NCBI RefSeq assembly: GCF_027125355.1
Contig: NZ_CP114052.1
Span: 248,001 to 312,000 of the forward strand
Direction: 5' to 3'
DNA: 64,000 nucleotides
From: Peptostreptococcus equinus
GTDB lineage: Bacteria; Bacillota; Clostridia; Peptostreptococcales; Peptostreptococcaceae
Every line of letters starts with the position of its first letter. Position 1 is the stretch's first letter. The notes beneath the pieces are model-generated. The model searched no databases. It had not been told where the DNA came from and saw nothing but the letters and a program-made list of their open reading frames with translations. Shown in pieces: positions 51,292 through 60,899 of the stretch. Position numbers and translations under genes: made by a program.

Positions 51292-52740
51292 TTATAGTTG
51301 TTTCAAAAGCTCAAGTAAATATTTGTATATTTTTTCTACGGAATCAATTTCAACATATTCGTGTGGTGTATGTACATCGTACATATTTGGTCCTATTGAT
51401 ATAGCATCAGCTTCTCTCGTCAACTTGTCCAAAAGAATTCCACATTCCAAACCACAGTGCATTACTACTATATCCGGGTCTACTTCAAATACTTCATTGT
51501 ATATTTTTTTTGCTTTCTTTTCTAAAAAAGAATTTGGAGCATGCTCCCAAGCTGGATATTCGGCTTCAAATATAACCTTTCCTCCTACTAGTTCAGCAAG
51601 AGAAGAAAATTTTGACTTTAGAAAGTCTTTTCTACTTTGAAGTGAACTTCTAGATAGATTTTTAAATCTAATATGGCTTGAAGATTCTACAACAATTGCA
51701 AAATTAGTAGATGTCTCTACCATATTTTCAAGATTTGTATCCATTGATATTACTCCGTTAGGCATTAATAATAATAGATTAATTATATCTCTTTTGCATT
51801 TGTCAGAGTAAACTTTAAAGTCGGTTGGTGCGGTACGTCTTAATTTTATATTTAAATTTGGCTCAAGTGGATAAAATTCTTTTTGAATTTTTGATCTAAA
51901 TTTGTGTATATCGTGAGCTATTGCTTCTAAATTGTCATATGATATGGAAATTACAGCCTCGCTATTTCTAGGTATGGCATTTCTTTTTGAACCGCCATTT
52001 ATATAGAATAAATCATATGGATATTTAATAGAATTCAAAACTCTACCAAGTATTACATTCGCATTAGCCCTATGCTTGTCTATATCCATACCAGAGTGCC
52101 CACCAAGAAGTCCTTGAATATTTATTTCTAAGGCTATATTCCTAGGTTTAGCAGGTTTGTACTCTTTTCTAATAGATAGGATTGAGTCTACACCTCCCGC
52201 GCAACCAACAAGTATATTATATTCTTCTTCAGAATCCAAGTTTATCACATAGTCAGCTTTTGATTTTGATAAGTCCATATTGCTTACACCAATCAAACCC
52301 ACTTCCTCATCAGCTGTAAATACACACTCTAAGTTAGGATGTTGAATTTTATCGTCTTCTAATATTGACATCATATAAGCTATACCTATACCATTGTCAG
52401 CACCAAGGGTAGTATCAGTCGCCCTAAGTTTGTTATCTTCAACCACTAACTTTAATGGATCTTTATTGAAATCATGGTTTGATTTATCACCTTTTTCTGT
52501 AACCATGTCAATATGCGCTTGTAACATAATAGTTGTTTTTGAATTGGAATTGCTGGCAGGTTTTTTAACCATTAAATTATTGTATTGGTCCTGAAAAGTT
52601 TCTAATCCAAGATTTTCAGCAAATTTTTTTATATAATCGCTAATTTCTTTTTCATTCCCTGATGATCTAGGTATTTTGGAAATATTTTCAAAGTTCCTAA
52701 AAACGGATTTGGGTCTTAGGTCTTTTGTTACATAAGTCAT
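51292..52740 (-). CDS. pepD: Aminoacyl-histidine dipeptidase (M20 family)
   Basis: A cytosolic metallopeptidase for dipeptides, such as carnosine-type Xaa-His substrates, of about 482 residues. Metal ligands are in MLQAHIDMV, ATDTTLGADNGIGIAYM, FTADEEVGLIG and near the C-terminus in DVHTPHEYVEID. GGLLGGHSGMDID-like LLGGHSGMDIDKHRANA is the dimerisation and substrate segment. The start was moved to 52740 because the ATG at 52755 overlaps the GGAGGTG ribosome site. Peptide use fits an amino-acid-fermenting anaerobe. Confidence 0.93.
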   Translation of the reverse strand: MTYVTKDLRPKSVFRNFENISKIPRSSGNEKEISDYIKKFAENLGLETFQDQYNNLMVKKPASNSNSKTTIMLQAHIDMVTEKGDKSNHDFNKDPLKLVVEDNKLRATDTTLGADNGIGIAYMMSILEDDKIQHPNLECVFTADEEVGLIGVSNMDLSKSKADYVINLDSEEEYNILVGCAGGVDSILSIRKEYKPAKPRNIALEINIQGLLGGHSGMDIDKHRANANVILGRVLNSIKYPYDLFYINGGSKRNAIPRNSEAVISISYDNLEAIAHDIHKFRSKIQKEFYPLEPNLNIKLRRTAPTDFKVYSDKCKRDIINLLLLMPNGVISMDTNLENMVETSTNFAIVVESSSHIRFKNLSRSSLQSRKDFLKSKFSSLAELVGGKVIFEAEYPAWEHAPNSFLEKKAKKIYNEVFEVDPDIVVMHCGLECGILLDKLTREADAISIGPNMYDVHTPHEYVEIDSVEKIYKYLLELLKQL

Positions 52741-52952
52741 ATATATCACCTCCATATTTGAGTATTTAATTGCAATAATTAAATAATATACTAAAAATAT
52801 TAATAAGACTAAGATATCAAATTAACAAAAAAGTATATTCATTTACATTATAACATGTTATGAGTATATAAGTATAAAAAAATTTATGTATATAGCTACA
52901 TTAATGGTATAATTATAAGAGTGAAATGAATAGAAATGAATGGATGGTGATT

Positions 52953-55376
52953 ATGGATAATAAATATTTTAATGTGTTGGAACTAGAGAAAATAATAGAT
53001 TTACTTTCACAAAAAGCATCTTCAGAATTAGGTAGAAACATAATAAAAAATCTTGAACCTATGAGTGATTATTATAAGGTAAAAAACTCATTGGAAGAGA
53101 CTAGTGAAGCACAATCAATTTTAATAAAGAGAGGACATATACCACTTGCAGGAATAAATGATATAGCAAATTATACAAAAAGAGCTGAATTAGGAGCAGT
53201 ATTAGATGCGGCCAGTCTTTTAAAAGTTTGCGATACAATGCGTGCAAGTAGGCTTATTTCAAATATATTAAGTAAAAATATAAAAGTTGAAACTTTTGGT
53301 AATGAAGAAACATCAGTTTGGCAAAATGATGATACTATTAATTATCCTATAATCCAGTCACTGGCTTCAAGCCTATATATACATAAAGACATAGAAGAGG
53401 ATATAGGAAATGCTATTGTTAGTGAAATTGAAATATCAGACTCTGCATCCTCTGAACTTAGGAATATTAGAAGAAAAATAATTCAAAAGAATCAATCTAT
53501 AAGGTCTAGGTTAAATACTATAATTTCGTCTACTACTTATCAGAAATATTTGCAAGATGCAATTATTTCTATGAGGGGAGATAGATTTGTAGTTCCAGTT
53601 AAGTCTGAGTATAGGTCTGTAGTAAATGGTATAGTACACGATCAGTCATCATCAGGTGCTACACTTTTTATTGAACCCATGTCTATAGTTGATATGAACA
53701 ACGATTTAAGGCAATTAAAATTAAGAGAAAGAGAAGAGATAGATAGAATACTGGCAGATTTATCTGATAAAGTTGGTTCAGTGTGTAGAGAACTAATATC
53801 TAATCAGGAAATACTTGCTAGGATTGATTTCGCATTTTCAAAAGCAAAGTTATCAATTTCAATGAGAGCGATTGAACCAGTATTAAACTCAAACAATAAA
53901 TTTAAAATAATAAAAGGCAGGCATCCTCTATTAGAAAAGGATAAAGTAGTTGCAAATACAGTATATTTAGGAGATGAATTTTCAACTTTATTAATTACTG
54001 GTCCAAATACAGGTGGTAAAACGGTAACAATAAAAATGGTTGGACTATTTGCTTTGATGACACAATGTGGTTTACACATTCCAGCTGACTATGGTTCTTC
54101 AATGTGTGTGTTTGATAATATTTTTGCTGATATTGGAGATGCACAAAGTATAGAGCAGAATCTCTCAACATTTTCATCTCATATGACTAGAATAGTAGAT
54201 ATTACACAACAAGTAAGCAAAAAATCTTTAGTAATATTTGATGAATTAGGAGCAGGTACAGATCCAGAAGAGGGTGAAGCATTAGCTATTGCTATACTTG
54301 AAGATATAAAGAGGGCAGGTGCATTATGTATAGCGACAACTCACTATAGTGCACTCAAAAAATATGCATTAGCTAAAAAAGATGTAGAAAATGCAGCAGT
54401 AGAATTTGATATGGATACACTTTCGCCAACTTATAGATTGATGATTGGTGTTCCTGGAAAATCAAATGCTTTTGAAATATCAAAAAAAATCGGTCTAAAA
54501 ACTTATATAATAGAAGAAGCAAAAGAATTTTTATCTAGTGATGATATTGAGTTAGAAGAAGTTTTACAAGGTATTGAAAAAAATAGAATTAAAATAGATG
54601 AAGAGTTAGAAAATATAGAGCTCCTAAAGAAAGAAATAGAATTTAATAAAGAACAATATGAAAGAAAGATAAATAAATTCCAGGCATCTAAGGATAAAAT
54701 GTTAGAAGATGCTAGAAGTCAAGCTTTTTCAATAGTAAGAGATACAAAAGAATCTTCTGAAAAAATAATTAAAGAATTGAAAGAACTTGAAAAAATAAAT
54801 GAAGCTAAGGATAGAGATAGAAGAATAGAATCTATAAGAAAAGAAATTTCTCAGAATATGGGTTCACTTCAGCCATCCTTAGAATCAATAGTAGTTCCAA
54901 AATATTCTTCAAAAGAAATTAAGAGCTTAAAGCCAGGACAAAATGTAGATATAGTTACCTTAAGGCAAGAAGGGGTAATAATTTCATCTGATGACAAGAA
55001 AAAAGAAGCATTAGTGCAAGTTGGTATTATGAAAATGATGTTGCCATATAAATCGCTAAAGGTATCAGACAAAAAGGCTAAATCTAACGTAAGTAAGTCA
55101 ACTAGAAAAATAATAAGATCAAAATCAGGTAATATTAAAAGAGAAGTTGACTTAAGAGGTATGAATTTAGAGGAAGCCATAATGGAAGTTGAAAAGTATT
55201 TAGATGATGCTAGTATGGCTGGTCATGAAGAAGTTACTATAATTCATGGAATGGGAACTGGAGTATTGAAAAAGGGAATAAACGAGTGGCTAAAGAAAAA
55301 TGTACATGCTAAATCATTTAGACCAGGCCAGTATGGAGAAGGTGGACCAGGAGTTACAATAGTAAAAATAAAATAA
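52953..55376 (+). CDS. mutS2: DNA mismatch-repair-like protein MutS2 (RqcU)
   Basis: MutS2 acts on branched DNA, and in Firmicutes also on collided ribosomes. The protein is about 807 residues. The ATPase has Walker A GPNTGGKT at about 350-357, followed by DIGDAQSIEQNLSTFSSHM, DELGAGTDPEEG and TTHYSALK. A long coiled coil lies at about 520-640. The C-terminal Smr domain (EVDLRGMNLEEA, then TIIHGMGTGVLKKGI) is intact. The ATG at 52953 is preferred (GGTG upstream); one at 52926 is an alternative. It lacks the MutS mismatch-recognition domain, as expected. Confidence 0.94.
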   Translation: MDNKYFNVLELEKIIDLLSQKASSELGRNIIKNLEPMSDYYKVKNSLEETSEAQSILIKRGHIPLAGINDIANYTKRAELGAVLDAASLLKVCDTMRASRLISNILSKNIKVETFGNEETSVWQNDDTINYPIIQSLASSLYIHKDIEEDIGNAIVSEIEISDSASSELRNIRRKIIQKNQSIRSRLNTIISSTTYQKYLQDAIISMRGDRFVVPVKSEYRSVVNGIVHDQSSSGATLFIEPMSIVDMNNDLRQLKLREREEIDRILADLSDKVGSVCRELISNQEILARIDFAFSKAKLSISMRAIEPVLNSNNKFKIIKGRHPLLEKDKVVANTVYLGDEFSTLLITGPNTGGKTVTIKMVGLFALMTQCGLHIPADYGSSMCVFDNIFADIGDAQSIEQNLSTFSSHMTRIVDITQQVSKKSLVIFDELGAGTDPEEGEALAIAILEDIKRAGALCIATTHYSALKKYALAKKDVENAAVEFDMDTLSPTYRLMIGVPGKSNAFEISKKIGLKTYIIEEAKEFLSSDDIELEEVLQGIEKNRIKIDEELENIELLKKEIEFNKEQYERKINKFQASKDKMLEDARSQAFSIVRDTKESSEKIIKELKELEKINEAKDRDRRIESIRKEISQNMGSLQPSLESIVVPKYSSKEIKSLKPGQNVDIVTLRQEGVIISSDDKKKEALVQVGIMKMMLPYKSLKVSDKKAKSNVSKSTRKIIRSKSGNIKREVDLRGMNLEEAIMEVEKYLDDASMAGHEEVTIIHGMGTGVLKKGINEWLKKNVHAKSFRPGQYGEGGPGVTIVKIK

Positions 55377-55420
55377 TATACAGATAAAGAGCCAAAATAA
55401 TAAAATTATGGAGGTATGAT

Positions 55421-56293
55421 ATGAAAAAAGTAATGGTTATTATCAATCCAACAGCTGGATCGACAAAGGGACCTAAGTATATAGAAAAGATACAGAAAAA
55501 ATTTTCAACATTTTTTGATGAGATAGATATTAGAATCACTAAAAAATCTAAAGATGCCTCTGAATTTTCAGGTCAAGCATGTGATTTAGGATATCATAGC
55601 ATATTCGCACTTGGTGGTGATGGTACTGTAAATGAAGTAATATCAGGTATGGCTTTAAAAGAATACAGACCAAAATTTGGTATTCTACCAGGGGGTACTG
55701 TAAATATGTTGGCTAGAATGTTAAATATACCTATGAGAGTAGATTGGGCAATTAAACGATTGGACTTCAATAGATATACTCCACTAGATATAGGAAAAGC
55801 TAATGACAAATATTTTGCATATATATTTAGTATTGGAGTAGTAGCTGAAGCTATTCATAATGTTGGCATTGATGAAAAAACAAGGTATGGACCTATGGCT
55901 TATGCCTTTAGCACAATAAAAAATATAAGAGATGACAAAGTAAAACAAGTGTCAATAGAAACAGAAAAAGATAAATACTATGGGCCTGCAAGTCATGTAT
56001 TAATATTGCTTAGAGATACATTTGGCCATATGAGATTAGTAGAAGATGAAGATGAGTATGGGTATGCAAATATATTAATCTTGAAAAATAGTGACTTTCT
56101 TACAAAAATGAGACTAATTCCGAGTGTTATGGAAGGGGCTGTTGAGAAAAATAAAGATGTAGTTTTTTTAAAAGCTAGTAATATAAAAATATGCTCTACA
56201 GAAGATATTGAGACAGATTTAGATGGAGATAAGGGAGATAATCTTCCAGTTGAAATTGAAGTATTAAAAAAACATATAGAAGTTTATTATTAA
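55421..56293 (+). CDS. Diacylglycerol kinase-like lipid kinase (DagK/YegS family)
   Basis: A 290-residue lipid kinase. It starts KKVMVIINPTAGSTKG (the family NPxaG motif). The catalytic glycine-rich loop is ALGGDGTVNEVISGM, then LPGGTVNMLARMLNIP. The C-terminal part contains DIGKANDKYFAYIFSIGVVAE and TDLDGDKGD, which supply the phosphate- and metal-binding residues. It probably phosphorylates diacylglycerol or a related lipid at the membrane. GGAGG precedes the ATG. The neighbours (mutS2, argS) give no hint of substrate. Confidence 0.9.
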   Translation: MKKVMVIINPTAGSTKGPKYIEKIQKKFSTFFDEIDIRITKKSKDASEFSGQACDLGYHSIFALGGDGTVNEVISGMALKEYRPKFGILPGGTVNMLARMLNIPMRVDWAIKRLDFNRYTPLDIGKANDKYFAYIFSIGVVAEAIHNVGIDEKTRYGPMAYAFSTIKNIRDDKVKQVSIETEKDKYYGPASHVLILLRDTFGHMRLVEDEDEYGYANILILKNSDFLTKMRLIPSVMEGAVEKNKDVVFLKASNIKICSTEDIETDLDGDKGDNLPVEIEVLKKHIEVYY

Positions 56294-56437
56294 AATATTA
56301 GGACTTTAATATTAAGTAAATAATCAAGTAAAATAGACTAAGATATTGATATATTAAAAAATCTAGGTTAATATATAATATTGTAGACTAAAATATAGAA
56401 TAATTATATAAATATAAATGGTAATGGAGGATTATTA

Positions 56438-58138
56438 ATGGCAGATTATAAAATTGTTGTATCTGAAAAATTAAAAAGCCAAATAGAAGATATGACGTTG
56501 GAAGAAATACAAGCATTGATTGAAATTCCACCTAATAAAGAAATGGGTGATTATGCTTTTCCATGCTTTAAATTAGCTAAATTATTTAGAAAAGCTCCGA
56601 ATATGATAGCACAGGACATAGCAGAAAAAATAGAAGTTGGCGATGGAATAGATAAAGTTGTAAATCTAGGAGCATATGTAAATTTCTTCGTGAGCAAGGG
56701 TGAATTAGCAGAAAAAGTAATAAAGCAGATTTTTGATGAGAAGGAAAACTATGGTAAGAGTGATATCGGGAAAGGAAAAAATATTACAATAGATTTCTCA
56801 TCACCTAATATAGCAAAGCCATTCCATATAGGTCATATTAGAACAACAGTAATAGGTAATGCACTTTATAAAATATATAATTCTCAAGGCTTTAATGTAA
56901 TTAGAATAAATCATTTAGGAGATTATGGTACTCAGTTTGGTAAGTTGATAGTAGCTTACAAGCTATGGGGAAATAAAGAAGCAGTTGAAAAAGAACCAAT
57001 AAAAGAGTTGTTAAAGTTATATGTAAAATTCCATGATGAAGCAGAGCAAAAACCAGAAATGGAAGATGAAGCTAGGGCATGGTTTACTAAGCTTGAAAAT
57101 GGAGATCCAGAAGCAAAAGAATTATGGCAGTGGTTTAGAGATGAAAGTTTGAAGGAATTTCAAAGAGTATATGACTTATTAGAAATTGACTTTGATTCAC
57201 TGGCAGGAGAAAGTTTCTATTCTGATAAGATGCCAGCTATAATTGATGAATTAAATAGCAAAAATTTAATGATTGAATCAAAGGGAACAAATATAGTTGA
57301 TTTAGAAGATGTAAATCTTCCTCCAGCTTTGATTCAGAAAAATGATGGTTCTTCATTATATTTGACTAGAGATTTGGCAGCAGCCGAATATAGAAAAAAA
57401 ACATACGATTTTTATAAAGCAATTTATGTTGTAGGATCACAGCAGGAATTGCATTTCAAACAATTGTTCAATGTTCTTAGAAAAATGGGATATGAATGGT
57501 ATAAGGATATGATACATGTTCAATTTGGTATGGTTGCTCTTGAAGAGGGAACAATGTCAACTAGAAAAGGTAGAGTGGTGTTTCTCGAAGATGTATTAAA
57601 ACAGGCTATAGATAAGACTAGGGAGATAGTTAAAGAAAAGAATCCTGATGCAGAAAATATAGATAAGATAGCTAGAGAAGTCGGTGTAGGAGCTGTTGTA
57701 TTCCAAGAATTATCTAATAGTAGAATAAAGGATTATACTTTCTCTTGGGAAAGGACTCTTAGTTTTGAGGGTGAAACTGGACCATATGTACAGTATACTC
57801 ATGCTAGATGTTGTGCCGTAAAGAGAAAGGCCAATGTGTATATAAGCTCTGATATAGATTTTAACTTACTTACAGATGAAGACTCAACAGATGTAATAAA
57901 GGTGTTAGAATCGTTTAATAAGTCAATAGTACATGCTATGAATAAAAATGAACCACACATTGTGACTAGATTTGTACTAGATTTAGCTCAAGCCTTTAAT
58001 AAATTCTATCACAATAATATTATTATTAGCGATGATATAGAACTAAGAAATGCTAGGCTTGCATTAGTAGAAGCAACTAGACAAACTATAGAGAATTCAT
58101 TAGCTATACTAGGAATGAAGTCTCCAGAAAAAATGTAA
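56438..58138 (+). CDS. argS: Arginyl-tRNA synthetase
   Basis: Class I synthetase of 566 residues, the usual length. The HIGH motif lies at 130-133 (PFHIGHIRTT). The KMSKS equivalent is MSTRKGRVVFLEDV. The C-terminal DALR anticodon-binding domain ends the protein (FNKFYHNNIII, RLALVEATRQTIENSLAILGM). GGAGG lies just upstream of the ATG. The 144-base interval before it shows no T-box, so I see no tRNA-dependent control. It appears to be monocistronic. Confidence 0.97.
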   Translation: MADYKIVVSEKLKSQIEDMTLEEIQALIEIPPNKEMGDYAFPCFKLAKLFRKAPNMIAQDIAEKIEVGDGIDKVVNLGAYVNFFVSKGELAEKVIKQIFDEKENYGKSDIGKGKNITIDFSSPNIAKPFHIGHIRTTVIGNALYKIYNSQGFNVIRINHLGDYGTQFGKLIVAYKLWGNKEAVEKEPIKELLKLYVKFHDEAEQKPEMEDEARAWFTKLENGDPEAKELWQWFRDESLKEFQRVYDLLEIDFDSLAGESFYSDKMPAIIDELNSKNLMIESKGTNIVDLEDVNLPPALIQKNDGSSLYLTRDLAAAEYRKKTYDFYKAIYVVGSQQELHFKQLFNVLRKMGYEWYKDMIHVQFGMVALEEGTMSTRKGRVVFLEDVLKQAIDKTREIVKEKNPDAENIDKIAREVGVGAVVFQELSNSRIKDYTFSWERTLSFEGETGPYVQYTHARCCAVKRKANVYISSDIDFNLLTDEDSTDVIKVLESFNKSIVHAMNKNEPHIVTRFVLDLAQAFNKFYHNNIIISDDIELRNARLALVEATRQTIENSLAILGMKSPEKM

Positions 58139-58228
58139 AAGTTTTTGTTGGTAAAATATTTTTATGTGAAATAAATGTGAATTTATTAAAAAAAATTAAC
58201 GTTATATTAACTTTAAATTCATATTGTA

Positions 58229-58290
58229 TTGAAATTAATTTCATAGAGTTGTATAATCTAGAGGGGACTATATTTTGCCCCTCTTAAATT
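58229..58290 (+). promoter_or_regulatory. cstA promoter with hairpin at the transcription start
   Basis: TTGAAA (58229-58234) and a perfect TATAAT (58252-58257) are 17 bases apart. The predicted start (about 58264) falls inside an inverted repeat, AGAGGGG (58260-58266) with CCCCTCT (58278-58284). This may be an operator or a 5' structure of the mRNA. Confidence 0.75.
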
Positions 58291-58308
58291 TTATATGGAG
58301 GTATTTTT

Positions 58309-59763
58309 ATGATTACATTTATTATTGGTTTAGTAATACTAATCGTAGGTGGAATGGCTTATGGTAAATTCGTTGAAAACGTATTTGAACCAGATGATAG
58401 ACCAACTCCAGCTACAAGTATCAACGATGGTGTTGATTACGTTCCTATGGATAAGAAGAAGAATGCTTTAATAGAATTGCTTAATATAGCTGGAACGGGT
58501 CCCATATTAGGACCAATTCAGGGTATATTATTTGGACCTATAGCATTTATATTAATTCCAATAGGCTGTGTTCTTGGAGGAGCAATGCATGACTATTTCT
58601 GTGGTATGATATCAATCAGAAGCAAAGGTATGCAGATGCCAGCATTAATAAAAGAACATCTTGGAAATAAGGTGTACAAGATATATAATATCTTTGTTAT
58701 TTTCCTAATGATATTAGTTGGAGCTGTATTTATTTATACTCCAGGAGATCTTATCATTGTAAACTTATTAAAACAAAAGTCTATTATAGGAAATCCAATA
58801 GTTTGGGTAGTGTATGGTTGTATATTCTTATATTATTTAGCGGCTACACTTTTCCCAATAGATAAAATTATAGGTAAAGTGTATCCGATATTTGGTGCTA
58901 TACTATTATTGTCAGCAATTGGTATATTCTTTGGTCTATTCTTTAAAGGTTACAAGTTAGATAACTTATCTATGGCGAATTGGATGGGATCACATCCACA
59001 GGGAGTACCTCTACTACCGGTATTCTTTGTAACAGTAGCATGTGGTATAGTTTCTGGATTCCACTCAACTCAGGCAACTTTGATAGGTAGATCAGTTAAA
59101 GATGAAAGAGAAGGAAAACATACTTTCTATGACATGATGATACTTGAAGGTTTCATAGCGATGATATGGGCAGCAGCAGCTATGGGTATATACAATTATG
59201 GTGTACCTGCAGAATTAGTTGGTAAGCCAGCAATAATAGGTTTAGTTGCCAATGATATGTTAGGTAAAATCGGTGGATTAGTAGCTATTATAGGTGTCAT
59301 AGTACTTCCAATCACATCAGGAGATACTTCACTAAGAGCTGCTAGACTTATGATAGCAGACGCCATAGGTTATGATCAGTCTAAACCATTAAATAGAGTT
59401 ATACTAAGTGCATTTATATTTACTCCAGTTATAGCTATATTAATATTTGCAAAGATTGATGCTAAGGGATTCAATATATTATGGCAATATTTTGCATGGG
59501 CAAACCAGACAATAGCTGTTTTTGCTTTTGCAATGATTTCATTATATTTATATAAATTAAAGAAGCCATACATAATTTCTTTAATACCAGGTATGTTCTA
59601 TACATTCATTATTTCATCTTATTTATTAGGTGCTAAAATTGGATTTAATGTACCTCAGAATATAGCAAATATAGTGGGTGTAGTACTTGCTATAATATAT
59701 GCTTATTTAATTGTAAAAGCAGGCAAGAAATCTTTACAAAATAGTGAAAGATTGGCAGCATAA
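58309..59763 (+). CDS. Carbon starvation protein A (CstA-type peptide/pyruvate transporter)
   Basis: A 484-residue membrane protein of the CstA/BtsT family, which takes up peptides or pyruvate. It is the short form, lacking the C-terminal extension of the E. coli protein (about 700 residues). Signatures are GTGPILGPIQGILFGPIAF near 65-85, HDYFCGMISIRSKG, GFHSTQATLIGRSV and ITSGDTSLRAARLM. About 13 hydrophobic segments are visible. GGAGG precedes the ATG. It is codon-rich in Gly and Ile like its neighbours. A strong terminator follows. Confidence 0.92.
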   Translation: MITFIIGLVILIVGGMAYGKFVENVFEPDDRPTPATSINDGVDYVPMDKKKNALIELLNIAGTGPILGPIQGILFGPIAFILIPIGCVLGGAMHDYFCGMISIRSKGMQMPALIKEHLGNKVYKIYNIFVIFLMILVGAVFIYTPGDLIIVNLLKQKSIIGNPIVWVVYGCIFLYYLAATLFPIDKIIGKVYPIFGAILLLSAIGIFFGLFFKGYKLDNLSMANWMGSHPQGVPLLPVFFVTVACGIVSGFHSTQATLIGRSVKDEREGKHTFYDMMILEGFIAMIWAAAAMGIYNYGVPAELVGKPAIIGLVANDMLGKIGGLVAIIGVIVLPITSGDTSLRAARLMIADAIGYDQSKPLNRVILSAFIFTPVIAILIFAKIDAKGFNILWQYFAWANQTIAVFAFAMISLYLYKLKKPYIISLIPGMFYTFIISSYLLGAKIGFNVPQNIANIVGVVLAIIYAYLIVKAGKKSLQNSERLAA

Positions 59764-59780
59764 TAATACTTATAATCTTA

Positions 59781-59808
59781 AAAACCTCCAGTTATCTGGG
59801 GGTTTTTT
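59781..59808 (+). terminator. Rho-independent terminator after cstA
   Basis: AAAACCTCCAG (59781-59791) pairs with CTGGGGGTTTT (59796-59806, one G-U pair), followed by T residues. Confidence 0.9.
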
Positions 59809-59892
59809 CTTGAATTAAATAGACTTGTTTACATATTTAAGCATTAAAGTTAAAATATAAGCTAGAGGTAAAATATTTAGAAGGAGTTTGGC

Positions 59893-60888
59893 ATGAAAAA
59901 ATTAGAAGAAAATATAGAAAAATTATATAAGGATTTATTTTTGTGTGAATCTCAATCTATGCAGTATTTGATATTAATAGGAAGTAAGGTTATAGAATTA
60001 AATCAAAATAATAATATTATAGTAAATATAGACAGACTATATGATGAATTTGTGTATTTTAAATATTACCATAGAGAAAAAGTTAACTATGGAATAAAAT
60101 TTTTTATTCCTTTAATGTTAGTTTCAAGAAATTTCCAAGCTTATGAATATACACTAATTGATTATTTAGACAAGTATACTAGATTTTTCTTTATTGAAGA
60201 TAAAAAAAACACTTATTTTTTAGATATTATGACTTTAGATATTTTAATTAGATCCCTAATTATAGATAGAAATTTTATGAAAAATAGTGATAAATATGAA
60301 GAATTTATTTCAAAATTACTGGATAAGGTTAAGGAATATAATCCACAAGGTATTAGTAAAAAAGATATGATACATTTTCAGCTTGAAAAAATAAAATATA
60401 TAGAAGATATACATAAAATTGAATGGAATGAGTTTTATTCTAGATTCAAAGTATTAGAAATTATAAATAGATTGAAGAACACAGAAGAAAGAAAAGTAGA
60501 CAAAGATGTTTTCAAGTTAAGAGAACAAACTATATTATTTTATTATTTTATCAATTTTATAGACAATCAAAATATATCAAAAAATGAAAATACAAACTTG
60601 TGTATGGAAAATAGTAGCAATACATTCACAAAGGACTTTATAGAATCTATGGGCAAATATATCATAAAACTAAGAAATAAAGCTGTGAGTAAAAATAAAT
60701 ATGAAAGAATTGGACAAAAGCCTAATCCTAGAAATTTTGTGTCTTATAGGGTGGGTAAAGAATTTACAGATCCCATATTAAATAATTCTAAAATTATAGA
60801 AAAAGAAATTGAAAATGATGAATGCAAAATGAAATTGAGTACTAAGACAGGTATTTATGAATTTATTTTGCCAATTAAAACAAAATAG
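59893..60888 (+). CDS. Unknown protein paired with a radical SAM gene
   Basis: A 331-residue soluble, Lys/Asn/Ile-rich protein. It is mostly predicted helical. The C-terminal 60 residues read KPNPRNFVSYRVGKEFTDPIL, which looks more ordered. I see no signal peptide, membrane helix or catalytic motif, and do not recognise the family. AGGAG lies upstream of the ATG. It is 12 bases before a cobalamin-binding radical SAM gene, so the two are probably cotranscribed. It may be a partner or substrate of that enzyme, but this is only positional inference. Confidence 0.6.
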   Translation: MKKLEENIEKLYKDLFLCESQSMQYLILIGSKVIELNQNNNIIVNIDRLYDEFVYFKYYHREKVNYGIKFFIPLMLVSRNFQAYEYTLIDYLDKYTRFFFIEDKKNTYFLDIMTLDILIRSLIIDRNFMKNSDKYEEFISKLLDKVKEYNPQGISKKDMIHFQLEKIKYIEDIHKIEWNEFYSRFKVLEIINRLKNTEERKVDKDVFKLREQTILFYYFINFIDNQNISKNENTNLCMENSSNTFTKDFIESMGKYIIKLRNKAVSKNKYERIGQKPNPRNFVSYRVGKEFTDPILNNSKIIEKEIENDECKMKLSTKTGIYEFILPIKTK

Positions 60889-60899
60889 GTGGTGATTAG

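Noticed and set aside
56294..56437. T-box leader upstream of argS
   Set aside because: No T-box core (AGGGTGGNACCGCG-like) and no terminator hairpin in the 144-base interval.
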